Positions 38,356 to 46,769 are shown, numbered from the stretch's first letter. The stretch: DNA of 54,058 nt from Uliginosibacterium gangwonense (GCA_020723855.1 DYIB01000005.1:1-54058), one strand, 5' to 3'. Notes: generated by a model not told the origin, from the letters alone. Numbers and translations are program-made.

Positions 38356-39579
38356 ATGAACGTATCGAAAGATTCGTTCACCCAATCGACCAGATCAAGG
38401 CGATTACCGGAAGAGGACAGGAAATTGGCTAATCACGATCCCATTCGCGTTGGCGTGTTATTCTCGAAAACAGGCGTCACCGCTCTGATCGAGCAATCAC
38501 AACTGAGCGGCACCATGCTGGCGATCAGCGAAATCAACTCCGCCGGAGGCATAGATGGACGCGAGGTGGTCCCCGTCTACTACGACCCACAGTCGAATCC
38601 TGCGTTGCACAGTGTTCTCGCTGAGCGCCTGGTGCTGACGGACAAGGTGAACGTGATATTCGGATGTTATATGTCGAGCACGCGAAAGACGGTGCTGCCG
38701 GTGGTGGAGAAGTGGAACCGCCTTCTTTTCTATCCCACGCTGTACGAGGGATTCGAGTTCTCCAACAACGTCATCTACACGGGGGCCGCCCCGAACCAGA
38801 ACAGCGTGCAGTTGGCCGATTTCATGACGACCAATTTCGGCTCGCGCATGTACATCGTCGGTTCGAACTACATCTATCCGTATGAATCGAATCGCACGAT
38901 GACCGAGCTTGTCCTGCAGCGCAATGGCGAGAAGGTCGGCGAGCGCTATGTCGCGCTCGGCGCCACGCAGGAAGAGTTCGATCCCATCATCGCCGACATC
39001 AAGAAAAAGAAACCCAGCTTCATTTTCTCCACCGTGGTGGGCAACTCCACGCAGTATCTGTACAAGGCCTACGCAGAAGCGGGTCTCAACGCCAAGGAAA
39101 TGCCGATAGCCAGCCTGACCACCAGCGAGGCGGAAATCCGCGAAATGGGCGCGGAGCTCGCCGCCGGACACTACACCGCCGCGCCGTATTTTCAGTCGCT
39201 GGACAACGAGGTCAATGCAGCCGTTCTCGCCTCATACCGCAAGTTGCTCGGAACCGACGACGTTACTACGAACATGTGCTGGGAGGCGGCCTACTTCCAG
39301 GTGCATTTGTACGCCAACGCGTTCCGCGCGTCCGGCTCCGACGAGATCGAGGCGCTGCTGCCCCACCTGCTCGGCTCGGAATTTCTGGCGCCGCAGGGCC
39401 GTGTGCGCATAGATCCGACGACTCACCACACCTGCCTCTACCCGCGCGTGGGTCGCGCCAACGCCAAGGGGCAATTTACCATCGTGCGTGAAGCCAAGCG
39501 GGCGGTGCATCCGGATCCGTACCTGGTCACCTACTCGCTGGGTGACTGGACCGCCAGGATAGATGCGCTGGACGTCTGA
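38356..39579 (+). CDS. amiC: Amide sensor/negative regulator AmiC
   Basis: AmiC is a cytoplasmic binding-protein-fold sensor that holds AmiR inactive until an amide binds. The protein has no signal peptide and resembles P. aeruginosa AmiC throughout: GVLFSKTGVTALIEQSQ, FGCYMSSTRKTVLPVVEK, YPTLYEGFEFS and APNQNSVQLA. The ATG at 38356 gives 407 residues with a 23-residue extra N-terminus. A TTG at 38425, 7 bases after AGAGGA, gives a start matching the Pseudomonas protein and may be the true one. It shares ancestry with the exported binding protein at 29.6 kb. amiR follows 9 bp later. Confidence 0.93.
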   Translation: MNVSKDSFTQSTRSRRLPEEDRKLANHDPIRVGVLFSKTGVTALIEQSQLSGTMLAISEINSAGGIDGREVVPVYYDPQSNPALHSVLAERLVLTDKVNVIFGCYMSSTRKTVLPVVEKWNRLLFYPTLYEGFEFSNNVIYTGAAPNQNSVQLADFMTTNFGSRMYIVGSNYIYPYESNRTMTELVLQRNGEKVGERYVALGATQEEFDPIIADIKKKKPSFIFSTVVGNSTQYLYKAYAEAGLNAKEMPIASLTTSEAEIREMGAELAAGHYTAAPYFQSLDNEVNAAVLASYRKLLGTDDVTTNMCWEAAYFQVHLYANAFRASGSDEIEALLPHLLGSEFLAPQGRVRIDPTTHHTCLYPRVGRANAKGQFTIVREAKRAVHPDPYLVTYSLGDWTARIDALDV

Positions 39580-39588
39580 TCGTCGAGA

Positions 39589-40224
39589 ATGGTACGGCCA
39601 CACAGAATCAGGACAACTCCGGAGTTACTCAAGGATCTACGCACGCTACGCGTGGGGGTGTTCTGCCCCAGGGATCATAACGGCGAGGAGCTGATCCGCC
39701 AGTTGCAGCGCATCGGCTGTCAGGTGCAGGCGTTCTGGCCACCGCCGTCGGAGCTGTCCGAGCCGTTCGAAGTGGTGTTCCTTGCCGTCAAGCCGGAGAC
39801 AATCAACCTCGATCTGCCGTGGACCAAGGGCGATGGCGGGACCACTCTGCTGGCGGTAGTCAACTACGAAAACCCGACGATCGTCGACGCGGTACTGTGC
39901 TTCGGCGCGACGGGAGTGGTGGCCGAGCCGATACGCTCGTTCGGCGTTCTGTCCTCGCTCATCCTCGCGCGCCGGCTCACGGCGCAACTGCGCCAGCAGA
40001 AGCGCCGCATCGAGAAGCTCGAATCCAAGCTTCTGTCGGCGCGGCAGATCTCAGAGGCCAAGGCCATCCTGATGAGCTCCAAGGGTGTTTCGGAACACGA
40101 GGCCTATGCAATCATCCGGGAGCAGGCGATGACCAAGCGGGTGGCCATAGAGGACATTGCCACCGCCATCATCAATGCGAATGAAATCCTGACGGCCGTC
40201 GGCAAGCCGAGGACCACGGCGTGA
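39589..40224 (+). CDS. amiR: ANTAR domain antitermination regulator AmiR
   Basis: AmiR binds leader RNA and prevents termination before the amide genes. The 211-residue protein has a receiver-like domain (about 19-125) without an obvious phosphoacceptor Asp, a coiled coil (about 128-150) and a C-terminal ANTAR domain (about 141-202, with ISEAKAILMSSKGVSEHEAY). It resembles P. aeruginosa AmiR (IGCQVQAFWPPP compared with IGCSVRQCWPPP). It is the last cluster gene, so it would promote its own expression. The tandem hairpins at 29.2-29.3 kb are the likely targets. Confidence 0.95.
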   Translation: MVRPHRIRTTPELLKDLRTLRVGVFCPRDHNGEELIRQLQRIGCQVQAFWPPPSELSEPFEVVFLAVKPETINLDLPWTKGDGGTTLLAVVNYENPTIVDAVLCFGATGVVAEPIRSFGVLSSLILARRLTAQLRQQKRRIEKLESKLLSARQISEAKAILMSSKGVSEHEAYAIIREQAMTKRVAIEDIATAIINANEILTAVGKPRTTA

Positions 40225-40437
40225 AGTGGGGTATGCCCGGAAAATGAGTGCGCCACCGCGATTGGGCCGTACGTTGTCGCGGGTGGTGCTCGCAGGATTT
40301 TCTCAGGTGTATCTGGTGAACGGCGCGCTATGCGGCAAGGGTGTTGGCATGGGTATCCGGATTTGAGTGTGTTCAGCCACAAACGCAGGATGAGATGGCG
40401 GCCGCTCGAAATTGGCGCCATTGGTTCATCAAAAAAC

Positions 40438-40460
40438 AAAGGCCGCATCACGCGGCCTTT
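40438..40460. terminator. Strong hairpin terminator between amiR and fccB
   Basis: AAAGGCCGC and GCGGCCTTT form a perfect 9-bp stem with a 5-base loop. On the reverse strand it is followed by TTTG and six T, so it clearly ends the fccA-fccB transcript. From the other side it may also end the amide operon. Confidence 0.85.
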
Positions 40461-40479
40461 GTCGTCCGTCGGCTCCCGC

Positions 40480-41751
40480 TCAGCCCAGCGTGTCCGCCCA
40501 GATGTTCTTCGCCCAGGCCAGGGCGATCTTGCCTTCCAGTTCGCTTGCCGCCTGGGACACGCCGCCGGAGCCGGGCACGGTCTTGAAGGTTTTGTCCTTC
40601 GGGTCGTAGGCGTGCACCGAAGAGACGTGCATGGCGTTGTCGGCGTTCACGAAGCTGTAGCAGGTGTTCATCACCAGCGGGCTGTCGTTCACCGGCTGGC
40701 CGGCGAGCAGGTTGACGATGGCCGCGGCCGTCACCTTGGCGTGCTGGTTCGCCATGTGGCCGGACTTGGGCATGAGCGGCGCCGACAGGGTGGCGTCGCC
40801 CAGCACGTGGATGTTCTTCTGGGCCACCGATTCCAGCGTCAGCCAGTCCACGCCGCACCAGCGGTTGTTGGCGGTGATGAGGCCGGCGTGCTTGGCGATG
40901 TCGCCGGCGCGCTGGGGCGGCACCACGTTGAGGACGTCGGCCTTCACCCGGTCGAATTCGAGAATGGCCGTCATGGTCTTCGCGTCCACGTCGCGCAGCT
41001 CGTGCTGCGGCCGGTACTCGATGATGCCCTTGTAGAGATTGTTCCAGGCGGCCATGAACAGGCCCTTCTTCGACACCACGTCCTCATTGGCGTCGAGGAT
41101 CAGCACCTTCGACCTGGGCTTCTGCGTCTTGAAGTAGTGGGCCACGGTGCAGGCGCGTTCGTAGGGGCCGGGCGGGCAGCGGTAGGGGGCCTTCGGGATC
41201 GAGATGGCATAGACGCCGCCGTCGGGCATGGCTTCGAGCTGCTTGCGCAGGGCCACGGTCTGGGGACCCGCTTTCCAGGCGTGCAGCACCTTGGCCTGGG
41301 CGTCGGCGTTGTTGAGGGCGGGCACCTGGTCCCACATGAAGTCGATACCGGGCGACACCACCAGCCGGTCGTAGCCGATGGTCTCGCCGCTGGTGAGGCG
41401 CACGGTGCGCTTGACCGGATCGACGGCCGCCGCCTCGCCCTGCACCACGCGCACGCCCTGGCGGCGCAGGCCGTCGTAGCTGACGGTGATGTCGTCCATG
41501 GTCTTCACGCCAGCCAGCACCAGGTTGGAAATGGGGCAGGAGACGAAAGTCGGGTTGCGCTCGATGAGCGTGACGTCGATGCCGCCGTCGCTCCACATGC
41601 GGATGTACTTGGCGGCGGTGGCGCCGCCGTAGCCGCCGCCGATCACCACCACGTGACCAGAAGGGCGGGCGCCGCCGGCGCAGCCGTAAAGGGCGCTGCC
41701 GGCAGCGGCGGCGCCGAGAGCCTTGATGAAGTCGCGTCGCTTCAGTGCCAT
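40480..41751 (-). CDS. fccB: Flavocytochrome c sulfide dehydrogenase, flavoprotein subunit (FccB/SoxF type)
   Basis: The protein oxidises sulfide and passes electrons to its cytochrome partner. The 423-residue sequence has a Tat signal (KRRDFIKALGAA, about 4-15, cleavage near 30) and an FAD-binding VVVIGGGYGGATAAKYI. C72 (mature C42) lies at the position of the covalent FAD-linking cysteine of the Allochromatium enzyme. The redox cysteines in YRCPPGPYER and NTCYSF are also present. It is periplasmic and transcribed after fccA with a 12-bp gap. The gene organisation suggests sulfide or thiosulfate metabolism. Confidence 0.95.
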   Translation of the reverse strand: MALKRRDFIKALGAAAAGSALYGCAGGARPSGHVVVIGGGYGGATAAKYIRMWSDGGIDVTLIERNPTFVSCPISNLVLAGVKTMDDITVSYDGLRRQGVRVVQGEAAAVDPVKRTVRLTSGETIGYDRLVVSPGIDFMWDQVPALNNADAQAKVLHAWKAGPQTVALRKQLEAMPDGGVYAISIPKAPYRCPPGPYERACTVAHYFKTQKPRSKVLILDANEDVVSKKGLFMAAWNNLYKGIIEYRPQHELRDVDAKTMTAILEFDRVKADVLNVVPPQRAGDIAKHAGLITANNRWCGVDWLTLESVAQKNIHVLGDATLSAPLMPKSGHMANQHAKVTAAAIVNLLAGQPVNDSPLVMNTCYSFVNADNAMHVSSVHAYDPKDKTFKTVPGSGGVSQAASELEGKIALAWAKNIWADTLG

Positions 41752-41763
41752 GATCGTCCCCCC

Positions 41764-42063
41764 TTATTTCTGCGCCGCGAAATAGGCGGCGATCAGTTCG
41801 ATCTGCTGGTCGGAATAGCCCTTGGAAATCTGGTGCATGATGGTCGCGGGTTTGGCGCCGGACTTGAAGTCCTTCATCTTCTGCACGATCGTGTCCTTGG
41901 CGATGCCGGCCAAGGGCTCGATGCCGCCCAGACTCTTGCCGTTGGTGCCGTGGCAGTTGGCGCAGGTGGCGGCGAGGTTGCGGGCGAGGTTGGGATCCTG
42001 GGAGTGCACGGCGCCGGTGGCGGCAACCAATGCGACGGCAAGCGCAGCAGCGTGATACCTCAT
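41764..42063 (-). CDS. fccA: Monohaem cytochrome c subunit of sulfide dehydrogenase (FccA/SoxE type)
   Basis: I place the start at ATG 42063, which has an AGAGGAGGAAA ribosome site and gives a 99-residue protein with a signal peptide (about 1-21). It has one CANCH haem site (34-38) and Met76 (in TIMHQ) as the probable axial ligand. It accepts electrons from FccB. It is smaller than the dihaem FccA of purple sulfur bacteria. Confidence 0.88.
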   Translation of the reverse strand: MRYHAAALAVALVAATGAVHSQDPNLARNLAATCANCHGTNGKSLGGIEPLAGIAKDTIVQKMKDFKSGAKPATIMHQISKGYSDQQIELIAAYFAAQK

Positions 42064-42377
42064 GGGTTTCCTCCTCTCAAGTGGAACGTCGGGATTGTTC
42101 TGCGTTGGGGTTTCTTCTTGTGGCATCTGGGCGCCCTGACAGGCCGTGCCGCCCGACCGGTCGGCACGGATCAGGGAAATTTACGGAGCTATTATCTGCC
42201 AAGCCAATAGAATTTGTTATTGCGCGCATTACTAACCATATGCCCGGTCGCTTATATACAGCCGGCGCGGCGATGCTGCGGCGGCAGGAGCGCGCGGCGG
42301 CTTGACGCAGGCCATGTACCGGCGCCCGGCTTTGTGTCAGGCTTGGCCCTGGTCTGCACCCAGTCACCCGCGCCATA
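42064..42377. other. Intergenic region upstream of fccA
   Basis: This 314-bp gap separates the divergent fccA and a small membrane protein gene. It is AT-rich around 42180-42245 and must hold the fccA promoter, but no convincing -35/-10 pair was found. Nothing else recognisable is present. Confidence 0.4.
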
Positions 42378-42764
42378 ATGCTTCCTCGCACCGCGCAGCA
42401 CGCTTATCGGGATTTCCCCGGCCGCCGCTGGCTGATCGTCGCCCTGCGCGGTCTGCATCTGGCCGGCATGGTGGGATTCGGTGCCGAGTTATTGGCTGGG
42501 CGGCCGGGGCTGGCCACGCCTTACGTCTGGCTGCTGGCCGGCACCGGCGTGGCGATGATGGCCCTGGACGCCTGGGCCAACCCCCTTTACCTGCGGCAGT
42601 ACTGCGGTGCCGCCATGCTGCTCAAGCTGGCTCTGCTGGTGTGGCTGGCGGCCGACGCCGAATGGCGCCTGGCGGCCTTCTGGGCGGTGCTGGCCCTGTC
42701 GGCACTGGTCGCCCACGCACCGGCGCGCCTGCGCCACCGCCGGCTGTTTTCGCGCAGCGTGTAG
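42378..42764 (+). CDS. Small polytopic membrane protein, function unknown
   Basis: The 128-residue product has about four hydrophobic segments (near 18-35, 45-62, 76-92 and 96-112) and a basic C-terminal tail. The topology resembles small quinol or copper-resistance-type membrane proteins, but no signature residues support a family. It is convergent with the VOC-family gene (6 bp apart). Coding potential is supported by length, hydrophobic pattern and start. Confidence 0.6.
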   Translation: MLPRTAQHAYRDFPGRRWLIVALRGLHLAGMVGFGAELLAGRPGLATPYVWLLAGTGVAMMALDAWANPLYLRQYCGAAMLLKLALLVWLAADAEWRLAAFWAVLALSALVAHAPARLRHRRLFSRSV

Positions 42765-42770
42765 GCCGGC

Positions 42771-43142
42771 CTACATGCTTCCCTCGCTCTGCCACAGGGC
42801 GAGCGCGGCACCGGCGGGATCGATGAACACGCTCATCCAGCCGTATTCGCCCACCTTCATCACGTCCTGCACCACCGTGGCGCCCAGCTCGCGCGCCTTG
42901 GCGGTGGCGGCGCGCACGTCATCCACGCCGACATAGGCCAGCCAATGGGGCGGAACATTGGGATCGGTATTCACCATCATACCGCCGCCGGTGCCTTCGC
43001 CGGGGCTGATCATGGTGTAGGTACCGCCCCCGCCCGGCATGGGCAAGTCCTCCAGCTTCCAGCCGAACAGCTTCGAATAGAAATCCTTGGCCCGGGCCAG
43101 GTTCTTGGTGTGCAGTTCCACATGTACAAAGGGGTTTGGCAT
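42771..43142 (-). CDS. VOC family protein (glyoxalase/bleomycin resistance fold)
   Basis: A 123-residue protein starting MPNPFVHVELHTKNLARAK with FDP-type secondary motifs (DFYSKLFGWKLED; WMSVFIDPAGAALALW) typical of stand-alone VOC proteins. The ATG at 43142 with an AGGAGA site replaces a longer upstream reading. The C-terminal part contains a typical FxDPxG loop. Substrate is unknown. Confidence 0.9.
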   Translation of the reverse strand: MPNPFVHVELHTKNLARAKDFYSKLFGWKLEDLPMPGGGGTYTMISPGEGTGGGMMVNTDPNVPPHWLAYVGVDDVRAATAKARELGATVVQDVMKVGEYGWMSVFIDPAGAALALWQSEGSM

Positions 43143-43219
43143 GGCGCATCTCCTGTCGTTGGGGGCTGCAGGGCCCATGCCGTCGTTATAGACCGTGGCG
43201 CGCCGATTTACCGTGCCGG

Positions 43220-44071
43220 TCAGCGGGTGGCGGCCTTTTCGTAGAGCGGCATCACCTCGGGCAGGTGGCGCTCGATGTCCCGGATGCGGTCGTCGCCGGA
43301 AGGATGGGTGGACAGCCACGGCAACGGGGCGCCGCGGCTGGCGGCGTTCATCTTGCGCCACAGGGAGATGCCGGCGCGCGGGTCGTAGCCGGCGCGGGCG
43401 GCCAGTTCCAGGCCGACGGCGTCGGCCTCGCTCTCGTCGTCGCGGGAGAATTTCAGGGTGAGCAGGTTGCCGCCCACCTGGAACAGGTCGGCGTAGCGGC
43501 CCTTGCCCACCAGCTCACCCAGCAGGCTGGCGCCGAGCTGGGTGAGCTGGCTCTTGGCGATGCGCTCGCGTGCGTGCTCGCGCAGGGCATGGGCGATCTC
43601 GTGGCCCATCACCACCGCCACCTCGTCGTCGCTGAGCTGCAGGTTGTCGAGGATGCCGGTATAGAAAGCGATCTTGCCGCCGGGCATGCAGAAGGCATTG
43701 ATCTGGCGCGAGCCGATCAGGTTGATTTCCCACTCCCACTCGCTGGCGCGCCGGTTGAAGCGCCCGGCATGGGGGATGATGCGGGCGGCGATGGCGCGCA
43801 GGCGCCGCACCTGGGGATGATCGGCCGGCGCCAGGGCGCGCCTGGCGGCGGCCTGGCGCTTGATCTGCTCGTACTGCATGTCTGCCTGGCGTTCCAGTTC
43901 CTCGGCGGGAACCAGGTTGCGCAGGGACGAAGGCTTGCCCACGTCGACGCCCTCGCGCACCGCCTCCCGGGCGGGCGCGGCCGAGGGCAGGGCGAGGACG
44001 AGCGCCACGGCGGCGTGCCCGAGCCGGGCGCGCCACGTACAAAACAAAGATCGCTGGTTCGGTCTGTCCAT
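43220..44071 (-). CDS. M48 family metalloprotease
   Basis: The 283-residue protein has an N-terminal signal or anchor (about 15-35) and a zinc site H157-E158-x2-H161 with the third ligand probably E213 in ESEAD. The fold resembles the periplasmic LoiP/BepA-type peptidases that act on outer-membrane quality control. Without extra TPR domains it is the short form. The gene is downstream of a decayed Nudix gene and upstream of the VOC gene, all on the reverse strand. Confidence 0.92.
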   Translation of the reverse strand: MDRPNQRSLFCTWRARLGHAAVALVLALPSAAPAREAVREGVDVGKPSSLRNLVPAEELERQADMQYEQIKRQAAARRALAPADHPQVRRLRAIAARIIPHAGRFNRRASEWEWEINLIGSRQINAFCMPGGKIAFYTGILDNLQLSDDEVAVVMGHEIAHALREHARERIAKSQLTQLGASLLGELVGKGRYADLFQVGGNLLTLKFSRDDESEADAVGLELAARAGYDPRAGISLWRKMNAASRGAPLPWLSTHPSGDDRIRDIERHLPEVMPLYEKAATR

Positions 44072-44132
44072 GGGATGTTCGTGCCTGACTTGCGGCAGGA
44101 GCCGGCGGGAAACGGTTCAAAGCGGCGCAATT

Positions 44133-44429
44133 CTATTGCTTTTCCGCCGCGGCGCGCAGGGGGCGCGGCTTGCCAGGGCAGCGGGCCACCTTGCCGCCGG
44201 CGTAAGGCTCGGTCTTGGCACAGCCTTCGCCTCAGGGAAACTCCAGGCCTTCCAGGGCGGTCTCCTCCTTTACTTCCCGTATGGCCGCCGCCAGCGGCGT
44301 TTCCCCCGGCTCGAGCGTTCCCTTGGGGAAGTCCCAGTTGCGGTAGGCGCGCAGCACGAGGATGCGCCACCCGCCATTCCCGTGCCGGCATGCCATGCAG
44401 CCGGCCGACAATTTCTTTGCGCGAATCAT
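44133..44429 (-). pseudogene. Nudix hydrolase pseudogene (in-frame TGA)
   Basis: Reading from ATG 44429, the Nudix box GTLEPGETPLAAAI then REVKEET is clear (only the terminal Gly of the box is replaced by Ala). The frame then meets TGA at 44232-44234. It continues afterwards in the same frame with GEGCAKTEPYAGGKVAR, a typical Nudix C-terminal segment, and ends at 44133. TGA stands where a Trp (TGG) is expected, so this looks like a recent nonsense mutation, plus a short C-terminus. It could still be a truncated 65-residue product. Confidence 0.75.
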
Positions 44430-44501
44430 GGTGGGAGTATAGGCGGGCGGCGCACTTCGGGGCCGCCCGGTGTTACTATCGCCGGACGCTAAGGCATTGT
44501 T

Positions 44502-45065
44502 ATGGCGAACATGTTGACCGTGCCGAACTGTATCACCCTGCTCCGGGCGCTGCTCATCCCGGTGCTGGTCTATTTGCTCCTGACCGACAACCATCGCGAC
44601 GCTTTCATCGTGTTCGCCGGCACCGCCCTGGGCGATCTGGCGGACGGCTACATCGCGCGCCGCTTCAACCAGGTATCGCGTTTCGGCGCCGCCCTGGACC
44701 CCATCGTGGACAAGCTCACCATGCTGGCCGTGGCGCTGTTGCTGGCCTGGCAGGAACTGTTGCCCGCCTGGCTCGCCGCCGCCATCGTGCTGCGCGACGT
44801 GGTGATCGTCGCCGGCGCCGTCGCCTATCACTTCCTGGTCGGGCGCCTGGAACCGGCGCCCACGCTGCTGTCCAAGGCCAATACCCTGATGGAGTTCGCC
44901 ACCCTCGCCGCCGTGCTCGCCGATACCGCCGCCGTGGTGGAGTTCAGCCCGTGGCTGCCCGGGCTGTTCGCCCTGGTGTTCGTCACCATCCTCATGTCGG
45001 GCCTGCATTACGTGTGGACCTGGGGCTGGAAAGCGCTCCACCACACCCGGCGCGCCCGTTCCTGA
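44502..45065 (+). CDS. CDP-alcohol phosphatidyltransferase family protein
   Basis: The 187-residue membrane enzyme has the CAP motif D45-x2-D48-G49-x2-A52-R53-x8-G62-x3-D66-x3-D70, which binds the metal and CDP. This class includes PgsA and other phospholipid head-group transferases. The hydrophobic segments continue to the C-terminus. It is divergent from the Nudix remnant. The head-group alcohol cannot be told from sequence. Confidence 0.92.
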   Translation: MANMLTVPNCITLLRALLIPVLVYLLLTDNHRDAFIVFAGTALGDLADGYIARRFNQVSRFGAALDPIVDKLTMLAVALLLAWQELLPAWLAAAIVLRDVVIVAGAVAYHFLVGRLEPAPTLLSKANTLMEFATLAAVLADTAAVVEFSPWLPGLFALVFVTILMSGLHYVWTWGWKALHHTRRARS

Positions 45066-45164
45066 CCCGCCTGGCCCGGCGCGGCTGGCGCCGCGGGAAG
45101 GTCGGCAGGGTGAGGGGGGTGCCCGGGGGCCGGCAGTGATGCCGCGCCGGGCGGCGGGGCCGGC

Positions 45165-45332
45165 TTACGCGGGGCGAACGGCGAAGACGGTGTCTTCCAG
45201 GATGCCCTCGTGGCGCAGCATTTCCGCGCACCAGACGGCGGCGGCAAGCAATTCCTCGGGCGTCTTGTCCCGCAACGCCTCATGGATCAGGGCTTGAGCG
45301 GGACGGCGGCAACGGTCTGCTGCGCATGGGCC
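45165..45332 (-). pseudogene. Orphan C-terminal coding fragment
   Basis: The reverse strand encodes a 55-residue protein-like tail (QALIHEALRDKTPEEL and HEGILEDTVFAVRPA, then TAA at 45165). It has no acceptable start, and upstream it runs into the PhoX-like remnant in another frame. It may be the end of a lost gene. I do not recognise it. Confidence 0.35.
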
Positions 45333-45660
45333 GCACGAAGAAGCAATAGCCGTGCTTCTGACCGAAACCGTTGAGTGGGCCGCGCGTGCTCTCCTCGCAG
45401 GTGATCCAGCCGGCGTTGCGTCAGGTCAGGCCGCCCGAGCAGTTGACGATGGTGTTGCCGTCCTGGTCCTGGGTGGGGTAGAGGCGGCCGTAATCGCTGC
45501 GGCCGCCGCCCTCCTCGCCCGCCCGGGCGCTGTGGGCCGAGAGGACGGCCAGGGTGGCGGAGGTGACAACGCCGCCGGTCAGGTAAAGGGCCGAGCGCTT
45601 GAGAAAAGCGCGACAGGCGGTTTCGAGGTTCTGTTCGGGTTGGGAACGCGTCTGTTCCAT
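45280..45660 (-). pseudogene. PhoX/DUF839-like phosphatase remnant
   Basis: A reading from ATG 45660 has a signal-like N-terminus (AFLKRSALYLTGGVV to SARA) then SDYGRLYPTQDQDG and NCSGGLT. It is interrupted by TGA at 45421-45423 and continues in frame with NAGWITCEES and GFGQKHGYCFFV before a stop at 45280. NCxGG and WITCEES match the PhoX/DUF839 alkaline phosphatase family. Those proteins exceed 500 residues, so most of the gene, including much between signal and NCSGG, is deleted. Confidence 0.65.
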
Positions 45661-45782
45661 TTGGTCTTGTGGCTCCGTCAGGGTTGAAGGCGACTGCGCA
45701 AGCGCAGGCGGGGCAGGACGCACATTAGCGGCTGCCGCTGACAGGCTCGTGACCGATTTGTTACGGGTTTGGGACGCCGGCC

Positions 45783-46580
45783 TCAGGCGCCGGGTCGGGG
45801 TTCGAACAGATAGGCATCCATGGCCAGCGCGCCATAGCTCACTTCATTGTGTACGCGCCGGGCGCGGGACCGCTCCCCGGCCGCCCCCAGGGCGGCGAAC
45901 AGGGGCGCCAGATGTTCCTCCGTGGGATGGGCGCGCCGGGCGCCGGGCGCCCGGCGGCGGTAGTCCAGCAGGGCGGCCACGTCTCCTTCCGCGAGCCGGT
46001 CGTGCATCCAGGCACGGAAGTCCCCGACATAGGGCACTGCCTCGGCCGCGGGCGCATCAAAGGCGAGATCGCCCAGGTTGTGGGTCATGCTGCCCGAGCC
46101 GATCACCAGCACGTCTTCGTCGCCCACAGGGGCGAGGGCGGCGCCGAGCCGGTGGTGATGGGCGGCGCCGCGCCCGGACTGCAGCGACAACTGGGCCACA
46201 GGGATGTCCGCCTCGGGGTACATGAGCCGCAGGGGCACCCAGGCGCCGTGATCCAGGCCGCGCTGGGTGTCGAGGGCGGCGGGCAGGCCCGCCGCCTGCA
46301 GCAGGGCCTGGACGCGCCGCGCCAGCTCGGGCGCGCCGGGCGCCGGGTAGCGGATGCGGTACAGGGCCTCGGGGAAGCCGTAGAAATCGTGCAGGGTGGC
46401 GGGCGCCGCGGCAGCGGAGAGCCGCGGCGCCGCCGTGTCCCAATGGGCCGAGATCATCAGGACGGCCCGCGGCCGGGGCAGGGCGCGGGCCAGGGCGGCA
46501 AGCGCCTCGCCTGTCTTCCCCGGCGCCAGCGCCAGGGTGGGCGCACCATGGGAGACGAACAGGGTGGGCAGGCTTGCCAT
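45783..46580 (-). CDS. DODA-type extradiol aromatic ring-opening dioxygenase
   Basis: A 265-residue member of the LigB/YgiD superfamily (class III extradiol dioxygenases). The metal-binding histidines are in FVSHGAPT near the N-terminus and ISAHWD, with GSGSMTHNLGDL in the middle. I start at ATG 46580; upstream in-frame sequence lies inside a 159-bp repeat and is not part of the protein. Close relatives act as 4,5-DOPA or similar catechol dioxygenases. The real substrate is unknown. Confidence 0.9.
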   Translation of the reverse strand: MASLPTLFVSHGAPTLALAPGKTGEALAALARALPRPRAVLMISAHWDTAAPRLSAAAAPATLHDFYGFPEALYRIRYPAPGAPELARRVQALLQAAGLPAALDTQRGLDHGAWVPLRLMYPEADIPVAQLSLQSGRGAAHHHRLGAALAPVGDEDVLVIGSGSMTHNLGDLAFDAPAAEAVPYVGDFRAWMHDRLAEGDVAALLDYRRRAPGARRAHPTEEHLAPLFAALGAAGERSRARRVHNEVSYGALAMDAYLFEPRPGA

Positions 46581-46587
46581 GATCCGA

Positions 46588-46746
46588 GAAACCGCAGTTG
46601 GAACCGCCTTCAACGCAAAGATCGCAAAGACGCAGAGGCCGCAAAGAACGATCCACAGCCTCACCCTTTGGGTGTCGGCCATCCTTCAGGATTTTCCTTT
46701 GCGTCCTTTGCGTTGCTTCGCGTCCTTTGCGTTAAATGCGGTTTTC
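46588..46746 (+). repeat. 159-bp dispersed repeat, copy 1
   Basis: A 159-bp unit with near-identical copy at 49188-49346 in the same orientation. It begins GAAACCGCA and ends TGCGGTTTTC, a short terminal inverted repeat, and is rich in internal CGCAAAG and complementary CTTTGCG repeats, giving a large imperfect hairpin. It resembles the small non-coding dispersed repeats or MITE-like elements of betaproteobacteria. The start of the dioxygenase gene lies just beside it. No transposase is present. Confidence 0.85.
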
Positions 46747-46769
46747 AGGATGATGCTTCCTCGCCGGGA

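Noticed and set aside
44232-45423. TGA read as tryptophan or selenocysteine in the Nudix and PhoX remnants
   Set aside because: Many genes here use TGA as a normal stop, no SECIS-like structure is seen, and the surrounding genes are otherwise decayed.
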